From Tissierella_A sp964489715 (GTDB lineage Bacteria > Bacillota > Clostridia > Tissierellales > Tissierellaceae), in NCBI GenBank assembly GCA_964489715.1, contig CAZBAK010000040.1, positions 1-14,841 on the forward strand: a DNA stretch of 14,841 bases, given 5' to 3'. Position 1 is the first letter of the stretch, and each line of letters begins with the position of its first letter. A program made the position numbers and the translations under genes. Of this stretch, positions 1 to 7,907 are shown in pieces. The notes beneath the pieces were generated by a model that saw only the letters and a list, made by a program, of their open reading frames with translations, was not told where the DNA came from and ran no database searches.

Positions 1-633
1 AGCTTTATGAATGTTTTCTATCTCATCCATGAGTTCTTCATCTATATGAAGTCTACCAGCAGTATCTATAATAACTACATCATTAGCATTTTTCCTAGCA
101 TGTTCCATTGCTGCTTTAGCTATGTCTACAGGATCATGTTTATCACCCATAGTAAATACAGGTACCCCTACTTTTTCTCCTACTACTTCCAATTGTTTTA
201 TAGCAGCAGGTCTATAAACATCACAGGCTACTAAAAGTGGCCTTTTACCCTGTTTAATTAAAATATTTGCAAGCTTTCCAGATGTTGTAGTTTTTCCTGC
301 ACCTTGTAGACCACTCATCAGTATAACAGTAGGTGGTTTTGAAGAAAATAATATTTTTTCTTCTTCTCTACCCATTAAGGCTGTAAGCTCTTCATTTACT
401 ATTTTAATAACTTGTTGTCCAGGAGTTAAACTTTCCATTACTTCATTGCCTATAGCTCTTTCTTTAACTTTTTTGATAAAATCTTTAACTACCTTAAAGT
501 TAACATCAGCTTCTAAAAGTGCAAGTCTTACCTCTCTCATAGCTAGGTCTACATCTTTTTCTGAAAGTTTTCCTTTTCCTGTTAATTTACCCAGTGCATT
601 TTGAAGTTTCTCAGCTAAACTTTCAAATACCAT
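1..633 (-). CDS. ffh: Signal recognition particle GTPase Ffh (SRP54), N-terminal 211 codons, partial
   Basis: Ffh binds signal peptides of nascent membrane proteins together with the SRP RNA and delivers ribosomes to FtsY at the membrane. The visible part holds the helical N domain (residues 1-95) and the first half of the GTPase G domain: P-loop GLQGAGKTT near residues 108-116, the DVYRPAA motif near 138-144, and DTAGR near 190-194. The TKLD motif, the rest of the G domain and the methionine-rich M domain lie beyond the left edge, so the truncation comes from the window and not from the gene. The ATG at 633 overlaps the ylxM stop by one base (TGATG) and has a GGGAGG site inside the end of ylxM, so translation is probably coupled to ylxM. 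The family assignment is certain. Confidence 0.97.
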   Translation of the reverse strand, partial: MVFESLAEKLQNALGKLTGKGKLSEKDVDLAMREVRLALLEADVNFKVVKDFIKKVKERAIGNEVMESLTPGQQVIKIVNEELTALMGREEEKILFSSKPPTVILMSGLQGAGKTTTSGKLANILIKQGKRPLLVACDVYRPAAIKQLEVVGEKVGVPVFTMGDKHDPVDIAKAAMEHARKNANDVVIIDTAGRLHIDEELMDEIENIHKA

Positions 634-1025
634 CAATTACCGACCTCCCTACTATTTTTTAGTATTTCTTGTCCGATGTCTTCGATTTCTTTAATTTTAG
701 CTAATATATTTTCTGACTTATTTTTGTTTTTTTCTTCTATATTTCTTATTATAGCTTTTGAAATTGATAAAATAGATTTTATTGCAATATTATTTTTCTT
801 AAACTCCTCTACCAATCCTAAACTTTCTTCATAATCATATAATTTTTTTTCGGCTCTTTTTAAAGTATCATATACGGCCTGTCTTGTTATATCTAATTCT
901 TCTCCTATCTCAGCTAAAGATAGATCGTGAAGATAAAATAATTCTATTATACTTATTTGTCTAGAACTTAAAAGTTTACCATAAAAATCATATAGTATTC
1001 CTATTTCAACAACTTTCTCAATCAT
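633..1025 (-). CDS. ylxM: YlxM-family SRP-associated helix-turn-helix protein (UPF0122)
   Basis: This 130-residue protein belongs to the YlxM/p13 family, a small partner of the SRP system that is usually encoded immediately upstream of ffh, as here. In a streptococcal homologue it has been linked to modulation of SRP GTPase activity. A sigma-70-region-4-like helix-turn-helix covers residues about 36-60 (SLAEIGEELDITRQAVYDTL). The charged helical tail after residue 70 makes it somewhat longer than the roughly 110 residues usual for the family. The ATG at 1025 has a GGTGA ribosome binding site. That start codon also overlaps a TATAAT box, described separately. No other in-frame start lies within the first 20 codons. 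The precise role in Clostridia is not established. Confidence 0.93.
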   Translation of the reverse strand: MIEKVVEIGILYDFYGKLLSSRQISIIELFYLHDLSLAEIGEELDITRQAVYDTLKRAEKKLYDYEESLGLVEEFKKNNIAIKSILSISKAIIRNIEEKNKNKSENILAKIKEIEDIGQEILKNSREVGN

Positions 1026-1053
1026 TATATCACCAACTAAATAGTAGTGTCAA
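1024..1053 (-). promoter_or_regulatory. Promoter-like boxes overlapping the ylxM start codon
   Basis: On the minus strand TTGACA (1053-1048) is followed after 18 bases by TATAAT (1029-1024), both perfect sigma-A hexamers. The last bases of the TATAAT are the ATG of ylxM, so a transcript from here would start inside ylxM and could serve ffh but not full-length ylxM. The TTGACA is part of one arm of a perfect inverted repeat. It may be a real internal promoter or a by-product of that repeat. Confidence 0.4.
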
Positions 1054-1073
1054 GTCTTTTCCTTGACACTACT
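1043..1073. repeat. Perfect 12-bp inverted repeat between ftsY and ylxM
   Basis: Arms 1043-1054 (AGTAGTGTCAAG) and 1062-1073 are exact reverse complements separated by 7 bases. In the ylxM direction the repeat covers the start-site region of the upstream promoter candidate and contains the -35 box of the downstream one, so it could be an operator. As RNA it would form a 12-bp hairpin after ftsY. The bases that follow are only weakly U-rich, so it is a poor terminator at best. Confidence 0.6.
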
Positions 1074-1074
1074 T

Positions 1075-1103
1075 ATATTATTATAACCCCTTATATTTGT
1101 CAA
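1075..1103 (-). promoter_or_regulatory. Candidate promoter for ylxM-ffh
   Basis: On the minus strand TTGACA (1103-1098) lies 17 bases before TAATAT (1080-1075). It starts 5 bases after the ftsY stop codon. The predicted start near 1067 would give a leader of about 40 bases before the ylxM ATG. This would let ylxM-ffh be expressed independently of the rnc-smc-ftsY transcript. The -35 box is perfect and the -10 box is fair. Confidence 0.5.
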
Positions 1104-1108
1104 GCCTT

Positions 1109-2182
1109 TTATTGAAAGATAGCTTCTATAAATTCATCGGAATCAAAGGGCTGTAAATCATCTATAGCTTCTCCTACTCCTACGAGCTTAACTGGAATAC
1201 CTAATTCAGACTGAAGAGCTATAACTACTCCACCTTTTGCTGTTCCATCTAATTTTGTAAGTGCAATACCAGTTATATTAGCTACTTCCTTAAAAGTTTT
1301 AGCTTGATTTATAGCATTTTGCCCAGTGGTTGCATCTAATACTAATAAAACTTCTTTTGTAGCATTTCCGTACTCTCTCTCTACAATTCTAAATATTTTA
1401 TTTAATTCTTGCATCAAATTTGATTTATTGTGAAGCCTACCAGCTGTATCACAAATCAATATATCAGTTTTCCTAGCTTTTGCAGCATGAATACCATCAA
1501 ATATTACTGCAGCTGGATCTGCACCTTCTTTATGAGAGATAACATCTACACCAGATCTATTACCCCATTCTTCAAGCTGCTCTATAGCCGCTGCTCTAAA
1601 GGTATCTGCTGCTGCTATAAGGACTTTTTTATTATCTTTTCTAAAGTTATTAGCTAGTTTTCCTATAGTAGTAGTCTTTCCCACGCCATTTACCCCAACT
1701 ACTAACATCACTGCTGGACTTGGCTCTATATTTAAACTATTACTTATAACTGACTCCTTCATCATAGTCTTTATTTCATCTTTTAATATTTCCTTAACCA
1801 TTTGTGGATCATTTATTCTTTCTTGCTTTACACGATCCCTAACCTTATCTATTAAAGTCATAGTGGTATTGACACCTACATCTGCAGTAACAAGTATTTC
1901 TTCTAGATCTTCAAATAATTCTTCATCAATTTTTTTATAAGAAGATAAGACCTGTCCTATTTTATCAGACATTTCTTTACGAGTTTTACTTAAGCCACCA
2001 AAGATTTTATTAAAGATCCCTTGTTTTTCTGTTTCTTCTACTGCACTGTCTTCTTTCACTTCCTCATCAAGTTTAATATCATCTTCTTTCTCAATGTCTT
2101 TATTATTTATTTCTTCTGTATCTATATCCTCTTCTATTACTTCTTTGTCTTTATCTTTGTTTTTCTTAAACCAATTAAACAT
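1109..2182 (-). CDS. ftsY: Signal recognition particle receptor FtsY
   Basis: FtsY is the SRP receptor GTPase that docks the ribosome-SRP complex at the cytoplasmic membrane. The 357-residue protein has a short basic start (residues 4-13), a strongly acidic linker to about residue 52, an N domain to about 150 and a complete G domain: P-loop GVNGVGKTT at 163-171, DTFRAAA at 193-199, DTAGR at 245-249, TKLDGTAKGG at 309-318 and the closing GVGE at 335-338. There is no methionine-rich M domain, which separates it from Ffh. The acidic A region is short compared with enterobacterial FtsY, as is normal for Firmicutes. The ATG has an AGGAGG site that overlaps the smc stop codon. The 10-base gap to smc supports cotranscription. 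Confidence 0.98.
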   Translation of the reverse strand: MFNWFKKNKDKDKEVIEEDIDTEEINNKDIEKEDDIKLDEEVKEDSAVEETEKQGIFNKIFGGLSKTRKEMSDKIGQVLSSYKKIDEELFEDLEEILVTADVGVNTTMTLIDKVRDRVKQERINDPQMVKEILKDEIKTMMKESVISNSLNIEPSPAVMLVVGVNGVGKTTTIGKLANNFRKDNKKVLIAAADTFRAAAIEQLEEWGNRSGVDVISHKEGADPAAVIFDGIHAAKARKTDILICDTAGRLHNKSNLMQELNKIFRIVEREYGNATKEVLLVLDATTGQNAINQAKTFKEVANITGIALTKLDGTAKGGVVIALQSELGIPVKLVGVGEAIDDLQPFDSDEFIEAIFQ

Positions 2183-2192
2183 TTTCTGCCTC

Positions 2193-5100
2193 CTAACTTA
2201 CTAATTCATTTTTATTTTCTTCTAGCTTCATAGAAATCATTCTACTTATTCCCTTTTCCTCCATAGTAACTCCATAGAGAACATTAGCAATCTCCATAGA
2301 AGTTTTTCTATGGGTTATCAATATAAATTGGCTTTCTTTATTTATTTTTTTTAAATAAGATGTATATTTACTAATATTTGCATCATCTAAAGCAGCATCA
2401 ATTTCATCTAAAACACAAAAGGGTGCAGGCTTGGTCTTTAATATAGCAAATAGTAAAGCAACAGCAACTAAAGATTTTTCTCCGCCGGATAATAAACTAA
2501 GACTTTGTAATGCTTTTCCAGGAGGTTGAACTTTTATTTCTATACCTGCTAAAAGTATGTCATCTTCATCCTCTTCTAATTCTAAGCTCGCAACTCCACC
2601 ATTAAATAGCTCAGAAAAAACTTGTGAAAAATTAATTTTAATTTCTTCAAAACTTGTTATGAAACTTGTTTTCATTTCTCTTTCCATATCTATTATTATA
2701 TTTTTTAATTTTTCCTTACTTTCTATTAAATCATCCTGTTGATTTTTCATAAATAAATATCTTTCATTGTTTTCTTTATATTCTTCTATAGAAGCTAGGT
2801 TTACATTTCCTAGTTCTTTTATATTGTTTTTTAATGCCTTAATTTTCTTTCTACAATCTTTAATATTATCTATTGGTCTTTCTAACTCTAGAGCCTCTTC
2901 TAAGCTTAGCTTATAGTGATCTGATAGATTAGTAACTATATTTTCTTTTTTTAAGTCTAATTTAGATATTTCTAACTCTCTATCATTTCTCTCTTTAGAT
3001 AAGATACTTATATTTTCATTAATAGCTTTTAAATTATCCTGTTCTTTATAGAATTCTTTCATATAAATTTCCTTATCCTTTGATGAGTCTTTTATATCTA
3101 AATCTATAATTTCAGCTCTTTTTATCTTTTCATTTAGAATAGCAGTATTTGTTTCTTTCTCTTTAAAAATTTCTTCTAAGCTTTTATCAATCAATCTAGT
3201 ATTTTCTGCTTTTTCTTTTATTAATTTATTATTATAATCTCTTCTATCTAAATTCCTATCCTTTTCTTCCTTTAGATTTAATAACTTGTTTTCTATTAGC
3301 TTAATATTAAGTTTTATATCTGCTGTTTTTTTATTGATATGATCTTTTTCAAATTCAATTCTTTTAAAATCCTCTGTTTTTTTCTCTATATATTTTTTGT
3401 TTTTTTCAAATTCTTTAAGCTCTATCTTTAAACTTTCTTCATCTTTTGTAGAGTTTTCTAATGTTTCCTGTGATCTTTTAATAATTGTTTGAATTTGTTT
3501 TTCAACCCGACTTATATCTTGGAAAAAATATTTTTTCTCGTTTTCTGATTCTCTAATTTGATTTTCCAGCTTGATAATATTTGTCCTTGAGTTGTCAATG
3601 TTTACTTTTTCTGTCTCTATATTGTTTGTATAGATTTCTAACTCATTTTCTATTGCCTGTTTTTTATCCTCATATAAACTGATCTCTTTTTTTAATTCAT
3701 CTATCTCTATCTTTAATTCATCTATCCTTGTATTCCTATTAATAATACTTATATTACTCCTATAGCTTCCGCCACTTAAAGATCCTCCAGGGTTTAAAAC
3801 TTCCCCTTCTAATGTAACTATTCTATGTATATTATTGGTTTTTTTTGCAAAATTAATAGAATTATCTATATTATCCATTATTATTGTTCTTCCTAATAAA
3901 GATTTAAAGATATTATCATACTCTTTATCATATTTTATTAGCTCATAGGCTAAACCTATAATACCTTTTTCACTAGAAGTCTTTATGTTTATATTTTGTC
4001 TGTTTGTTCTAATAGTATTTATTGGGAGAAAAGTTACTCTACCTAGTTTATTCTTTTTTAAATAATTTATCATGTACTTAGCCTTCTCTTGATTATCAAC
4101 TACTATATTCTGAGCATTTCCACCTAAAGATATATTTATAGCAGTTTCATACTTTTTTTCTACAGTTAATAGGTCTGCTACTACTCCGTGAAATCCTGAT
4201 GAGTCTATATTCTTATTTTTAATAGCTATAAGTAAGTTTTTGACACTTTTATAATAGCCCTCATAAGTATATTGCATATTTTGATATAATTTATAGCTTG
4301 AATCTAGCCTCTCCCTTTGTATTTCTAATTCCCTTACCTTCTTGGAAATAGTTTCTATATTAACTTGAAGGATTTCTTGCTCTTCTTTATTTACTTGATT
4401 TTTTTCAAGATATATTTCTAGCTTTTTTTCTAATTTTTCTTTATTCTCCAATAAATCTTGTAATTTTGCCTCTATTTTAGATACATCTTTATAAAGGATT
4501 TCTTTTTCCCTATATAGACTTTCTTTTTCTTTCTCATTATCTATATTGGAAGAATTAATATTGTTTATTTTTCCCCTCTTGTCTGCTATACCTTCATATA
4601 AAGAATCCATAACCTTCTTTTTAGAATCCATATCTTTTTCTAAAAGATTAATAGTTTCCGTGATTTTATTTAAGTTTACTTCTTCAAATTCATATTTACA
4701 AGTTAAATCTTTAAGTTTTTCCAAAAGCTCTTTTTCTGTTTTTAAATTTGCTTTATTTTCTTTATCAAGTATAAGATTTTCATCCTTTAGTCTATCTATT
4801 TCTTTATTTAATCTTTCTAGATCTTTTCTATTATAGGATTCTTTCTCATTTAATAAGGATATATTGTTTTTAGCTTCTTCTTTATTTTTTAATATTCCTT
4901 CTCTTTTTTCTCTAAGTTTTTCAACTTCTATTTCTTTTACTTCTATATTTTTCTTTAATATGTTAAAAATATCTTGATTTAAATCTTTCTTAGATTCATT
5001 TTCAACTATTTCGTTTTCAATACTCTCTATTTGATTTCTAATTTTCTCACTTTTATTATCTATATCTCTGATATCTCTAATATAGAGATTGGTTTCTAGA

Positions 5101-5771
5101 TCTTTAAGCTCTTTAAAATCTTCAATAAATTTACTTGCTTTTAAAGAATCACTTTCTAGTCTTTTATTTTGAATTTCTATTTCTGAAATCAAATCATTTA
5201 TTCTAATTAAATTTTCTTGAGTATTTTTCAACTTTCTTTCTGATTCTTCTTTCCTTGATTTATACTTTATTATTCCAGCAGCTTCTTCAAAAATATTTCT
5301 TCTATCTTCCGGCTTATTACTAAGGATCTCATCTATTCTGCCTTGACCTATAATAGAATAACCATCTTTACCTATTCCAGTATCCATAAAAAGTGTTCTT
5401 ATATCTTTCAATCTACAAGCATTTTTATTTATATAATATTCACTTTCTCCTGATCGAAACATTCTTCTAGTTACAGCAACTTCATTGTATTCAAGAGGAA
5501 TCATACCATCACTATTATCAAAGAATATAGTAACTTCGGCAAAACTTAATGCCCTTCTTTTATTGGTCCCAGAAAATATAATATCTTCCATCTTATTACC
5601 CCTAAGACTTTTTACACTTTGCTCTCCCAATACCCATCTAATAGCATCTGAGATATTACTTTTACCACTTCCATTTGGCCCTACAATAGCAGTGATATTA
5701 TTTTCAAATTTAATTTCAGTTTTATCTGCAAAAGATTTAAATCCCTGTATATGAATTTTTTTTAAGTACAA
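2193..5771 (-). CDS. smc: Chromosome segregation/condensation ATPase SMC
   Basis: SMC forms a dimeric ring with ScpA and ScpB that compacts and separates newly replicated origins. From the TTG start proposed here it has 1192 residues, a normal length. The N-terminal head carries Walker A GPNGSGKSN (about 31-39). Coiled coil rich in E, K, I and L follows to about 520, then the hinge (about 525-670, ending in a GGSLSGGS turn), the returning coiled coil, and the C-terminal head with signature LSGGE (about 1094-1098) and Walker B VLDEIDAALDD (catalytic DE near 1122-1123). The TTG at 5771 has AGGAG eight bases upstream and gives the usual MYLKKIHIQGFKSFAD opening. An ATG at 5795 would add eight residues but has no ribosome binding site and overlaps the upstream gene by 23 bases. 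The gene abuts the radical SAM stop and is followed by ftsY, the usual Firmicute order. Confidence 0.96.
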   Translation of the reverse strand: MYLKKIHIQGFKSFADKTEIKFENNITAIVGPNGSGKSNISDAIRWVLGEQSVKSLRGNKMEDIIFSGTNKRRALSFAEVTIFFDNSDGMIPLEYNEVAVTRRMFRSGESEYYINKNACRLKDIRTLFMDTGIGKDGYSIIGQGRIDEILSNKPEDRRNIFEEAAGIIKYKSRKEESERKLKNTQENLIRINDLISEIEIQNKRLESDSLKASKFIEDFKELKDLETNLYIRDIRDIDNKSEKIRNQIESIENEIVENESKKDLNQDIFNILKKNIEVKEIEVEKLREKREGILKNKEEAKNNISLLNEKESYNRKDLERLNKEIDRLKDENLILDKENKANLKTEKELLEKLKDLTCKYEFEEVNLNKITETINLLEKDMDSKKKVMDSLYEGIADKRGKINNINSSNIDNEKEKESLYREKEILYKDVSKIEAKLQDLLENKEKLEKKLEIYLEKNQVNKEEQEILQVNIETISKKVRELEIQRERLDSSYKLYQNMQYTYEGYYKSVKNLLIAIKNKNIDSSGFHGVVADLLTVEKKYETAINISLGGNAQNIVVDNQEKAKYMINYLKKNKLGRVTFLPINTIRTNRQNINIKTSSEKGIIGLAYELIKYDKEYDNIFKSLLGRTIIMDNIDNSINFAKKTNNIHRIVTLEGEVLNPGGSLSGGSYRSNISIINRNTRIDELKIEIDELKKEISLYEDKKQAIENELEIYTNNIETEKVNIDNSRTNIIKLENQIRESENEKKYFFQDISRVEKQIQTIIKRSQETLENSTKDEESLKIELKEFEKNKKYIEKKTEDFKRIEFEKDHINKKTADIKLNIKLIENKLLNLKEEKDRNLDRRDYNNKLIKEKAENTRLIDKSLEEIFKEKETNTAILNEKIKRAEIIDLDIKDSSKDKEIYMKEFYKEQDNLKAINENISILSKERNDRELEISKLDLKKENIVTNLSDHYKLSLEEALELERPIDNIKDCRKKIKALKNNIKELGNVNLASIEEYKENNERYLFMKNQQDDLIESKEKLKNIIIDMEREMKTSFITSFEEIKINFSQVFSELFNGGVASLELEEDEDDILLAGIEIKVQPPGKALQSLSLLSGGEKSLVAVALLFAILKTKPAPFCVLDEIDAALDDANISKYTSYLKKINKESQFILITHRKTSMEIANVLYGVTMEEKGISRMISMKLEENKNELVS

Positions 5772-5772
5772 G

Positions 5773-6879
5773 TCAAACACTCCTATTTTCTTCATTTATT
5801 ATATTAACTTTATTTAAATATTTCTTCATATATTTATTAACATTTATTTTATAATCATAATCATCAATTCTAAGGATTATATTCTTTTGGTCTATATCTC
5901 TATTATATATTTTTATATCTCCAAAACCATACTTTGTTTTTAAATATTTTATATTTTTAGATTTATGTCCTGCAATATTAGATACATTTTTAGAATTTAC
6001 AAATATATAGAGCCTAGAAGCTTTAATATCTAGTATATTTTCATCTATAAAAGAAGATAAAACCAGCTTATAAATATTAGCTTCAACCAATTGCCTAAAA
6101 GCAGGATGAAAGGGCCCATCAATTACATCTTTACCTAATTGAATATTTTCTGTAGGCTGAAGCCCTATCCTTATAACATTTATCTCATTAATATAAAATA
6201 ACATCAATAATTTTGTAGATATATCTACTGCTTCTTCTAACTTGAGGGCTTTATATTTATTTTCTAGGACCATTTCTTGGAGATAAGTCTCTTTTATAAC
6301 GAGAGTTGGATATATTCTTACACATTGAGGTTTTAAGTCTATAAACTTTTTCGCTGTATATAAAGACCTTTCAAGATTATCCCCTGGTAATCCTAGCATC
6401 ATCTGCAGGCCTAGATTGAAATTATATTTCTTTATTAATTCAACTGCCCTATATACATCTTCTTTGGTATGCCCTCTACCACTTTTATATAAAACTTCAT
6501 TGCTTAAAGACTGCACTCCAAGTTCTATAGTATCAACCTTATATTTTTTTAAATGAGTCAATATAAAATCATCGATACTATCTGGCCTAGTAGAGAGCCT
6601 TATTTCATCTATTAAACCCTCTTCCTTATATTCAAGGGCTATCTTTAAAAAGTTTCTTTGAGTCTCAATATCAATAGCAGTAAAGCTTCCACCATAAAAA
6701 GCAATTTCAATAAAGCAATCTTTTTTAAAATATGATAAATATCTATCTATTATCTCTCTTATTTCTTTTTCATTTATATTCGTACATGAACTGGCTATCT
6801 TTCTCTGATTACAAAAAATACAATCATGTGGACAACCAAGATGCGGTACGAAGATAGGAATAATATAATGCTTATCCAA
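5773..6879 (-). CDS. Elp3-like radical SAM protein without acetyltransferase domain
   Basis: This is a radical S-adenosylmethionine enzyme of the Elp3-related group. The [4Fe-4S] cluster motif CPHDCIFC (CX3CX2C) lies about 13-23 residues from the start inside the segment IPIFVPHLGCPHDC, and a GGSF motif follows about 40 residues later. The C-terminal third fits a radical-SAM C-terminal extension. True Elp3 proteins of roughly 500 residues carry a C-terminal GNAT domain. At 368 residues this one has none. Elp3 modifies wobble uridines in tRNA; an RNA-modification role here is inference, weakly supported by the rnc neighbour. Start: a TTG at 6879 has AGAAGGTGA at good spacing. A GTG at 6888, three codons upstream, has that site abutting it and is less likely. 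The gene overlaps the end of rnc and stops one base before the smc TTG. Confidence 0.9.
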   Translation of the reverse strand: MDKHYIIPIFVPHLGCPHDCIFCNQRKIASSCTNINEKEIREIIDRYLSYFKKDCFIEIAFYGGSFTAIDIETQRNFLKIALEYKEEGLIDEIRLSTRPDSIDDFILTHLKKYKVDTIELGVQSLSNEVLYKSGRGHTKEDVYRAVELIKKYNFNLGLQMMLGLPGDNLERSLYTAKKFIDLKPQCVRIYPTLVIKETYLQEMVLENKYKALKLEEAVDISTKLLMLFYINEINVIRIGLQPTENIQLGKDVIDGPFHPAFRQLVEANIYKLVLSSFIDENILDIKASRLYIFVNSKNVSNIAGHKSKNIKYLKTKYGFGDIKIYNRDIDQKNIILRIDDYDYKINVNKYMKKYLNKVNIINEENRSV

Positions 6880-7591
6880 GAGCTTCACCTTCTAGTTTCA
6901 ATGCTGATTTTGCTGCCATCTGCTCAGCTTCTTTTTTATTTTTACCCTTTCCTCTTCCCAAAACTTTACCATTTAATATAACATCCATAAAAAACACCTT
7001 ATTATGTTCAGGTCCTTCTTCTTTAAATATTCTATATTCTATTTTTGAATTTGTTTGCTTTTGATATTTTTCTTGCAATTCAGTTTTATAATCAAAAAAT
7101 AATTTGCCTTTTTCTACCGCTTTTACAATATTGTGTTCAAATTTTGATAAAAGATGTTTATTAGCCGTTTGAAAGTCACTATCCATATAAACTGCACCTA
7201 TCATGGCCTCAATAGTATCTGCTAGTATAGACTCTCTTTCCCTTCCTCCTGTGGATTCTTCACCTTTTCCTAGTAAAAGATAGTCTCCAACACCCATTTC
7301 TCTAGCCACATATGCCAGGGAAGATTCGCAAACCACTTTTGCCCTAATTTTAGTTAATTCCCCTTCAGTATAGTGAGGATATTTTTTATATAGATATTGA
7401 CTAACTATTAAATTTAATATTGCATCACCTAGAAATTCCAATCTTTCATTACTATTAATTACTCCAAGTTTGTTTTCATTGGCGTATGAGCTATGGGTTA
7501 GAGAATTTTTTAAATATAATTTATTTTTAAACTTATGATTTAGTTTTTTTTCTAAAACTTCTAATTTCATATCTTTATTCGAAATATTCAT
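6872..7591 (-). CDS. rnc: Ribonuclease III
   Basis: RNase III cuts double-stranded RNA in rRNA precursors, mRNAs and antisense duplexes. The 239-residue protein has the standard two domains. The catalytic endonuclease domain (about 8-155) holds the signature NERLEFLGDAIL at 48-59. By alignment to the family, E49, E52, D56, D125 and E128 occupy the usual acidic and metal-binding positions. The dsRNA-binding domain (about 165-235) ends in the typical KNKKEAEQMAAKSAL helix. The ATG at 7591 has GGAGG seven bases upstream. The gene follows acpP across a 50-base gap that is mostly a terminator-like hairpin and shows no promoter of its own, so expression probably depends on read-through. Its end overlaps the next gene by 8 bases. 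Confidence 0.98.
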   Translation of the reverse strand: MNISNKDMKLEVLEKKLNHKFKNKLYLKNSLTHSSYANENKLGVINSNERLEFLGDAILNLIVSQYLYKKYPHYTEGELTKIRAKVVCESSLAYVAREMGVGDYLLLGKGEESTGGRERESILADTIEAMIGAVYMDSDFQTANKHLLSKFEHNIVKAVEKGKLFFDYKTELQEKYQKQTNSKIEYRIFKEEGPEHNKVFFMDVILNGKVLGRGKGKNKKEAEQMAAKSALKLEGEALG

Positions 7592-7612
7592 GTTGCTTCC
7601 TCCAAGTTTAAA

Positions 7613-7649
7613 AAAAGTAAATAAAGTTATAGTGACTTTATTTACTTTT
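7613..7649 (-). terminator. AT-rich intrinsic terminator between acpP and rnc
   Basis: Arms 7613-7627 and 7635-7649 form a perfect 15-bp stem around a 7-base loop. In the direction of transcription the descending arm runs into TTTTTTT (7616-7610). The stem includes the last codons and stop of acpP. Only four stem pairs are G:C, so termination is likely partial, and rnc begins 22 bases after the stem. It is nearly symmetrical and T-rich on both sides. Confidence 0.65.
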
Positions 7650-7878
7650 CTTTTTCTAGATTTCCTTTTATCTCATTTATAGCATCTGATACAGATTTTA
7701 TATTATAAACATCTTCATCATCAATTTCTAGATCAAATTCATCCTCAAATGCCATTATAAGTTCGACTAGATCCAAAGAATCAGCGTCTAAATCCTCTTC
7801 AAAATTAGTATCTAAATGGATTTCTTCATTACTCATATTGAATTGTGTACTAATTATTTCCTTTACTCTCTCTTCCAT
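7642..7878 (-). CDS. acpP: Acyl carrier protein
   Basis: ACP carries growing fatty acids as thioesters on a phosphopantetheine arm. The 78-residue, strongly acidic four-helix protein contains the attachment motif DADSLDLVEL, with the modified serine at residue 34 (DSL). The conserved helix LIMAFEDEFDLEIDDEDV follows. The AGGGGGA site upstream of the ATG is good. It lies 29 bases downstream of plsX, which uses acyl-ACP as substrate, and is probably cotranscribed with it. The lysine-rich end (EKEK) is encoded by sequence that is also part of the terminator stem. No fabD, fabG, fabH or fabF gene accompanies it here, so the rest of the pathway must be elsewhere. Confidence 0.97.
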   Translation of the reverse strand: MEERVKEIISTQFNMSNEEIHLDTNFEEDLDADSLDLVELIMAFEDEFDLEIDDEDVYNIKSVSDAINEIKGNLEKEK

Positions 7879-7907
7879 TTCTATTCCCCCTATTTAAAAT
7901 TTAATTT

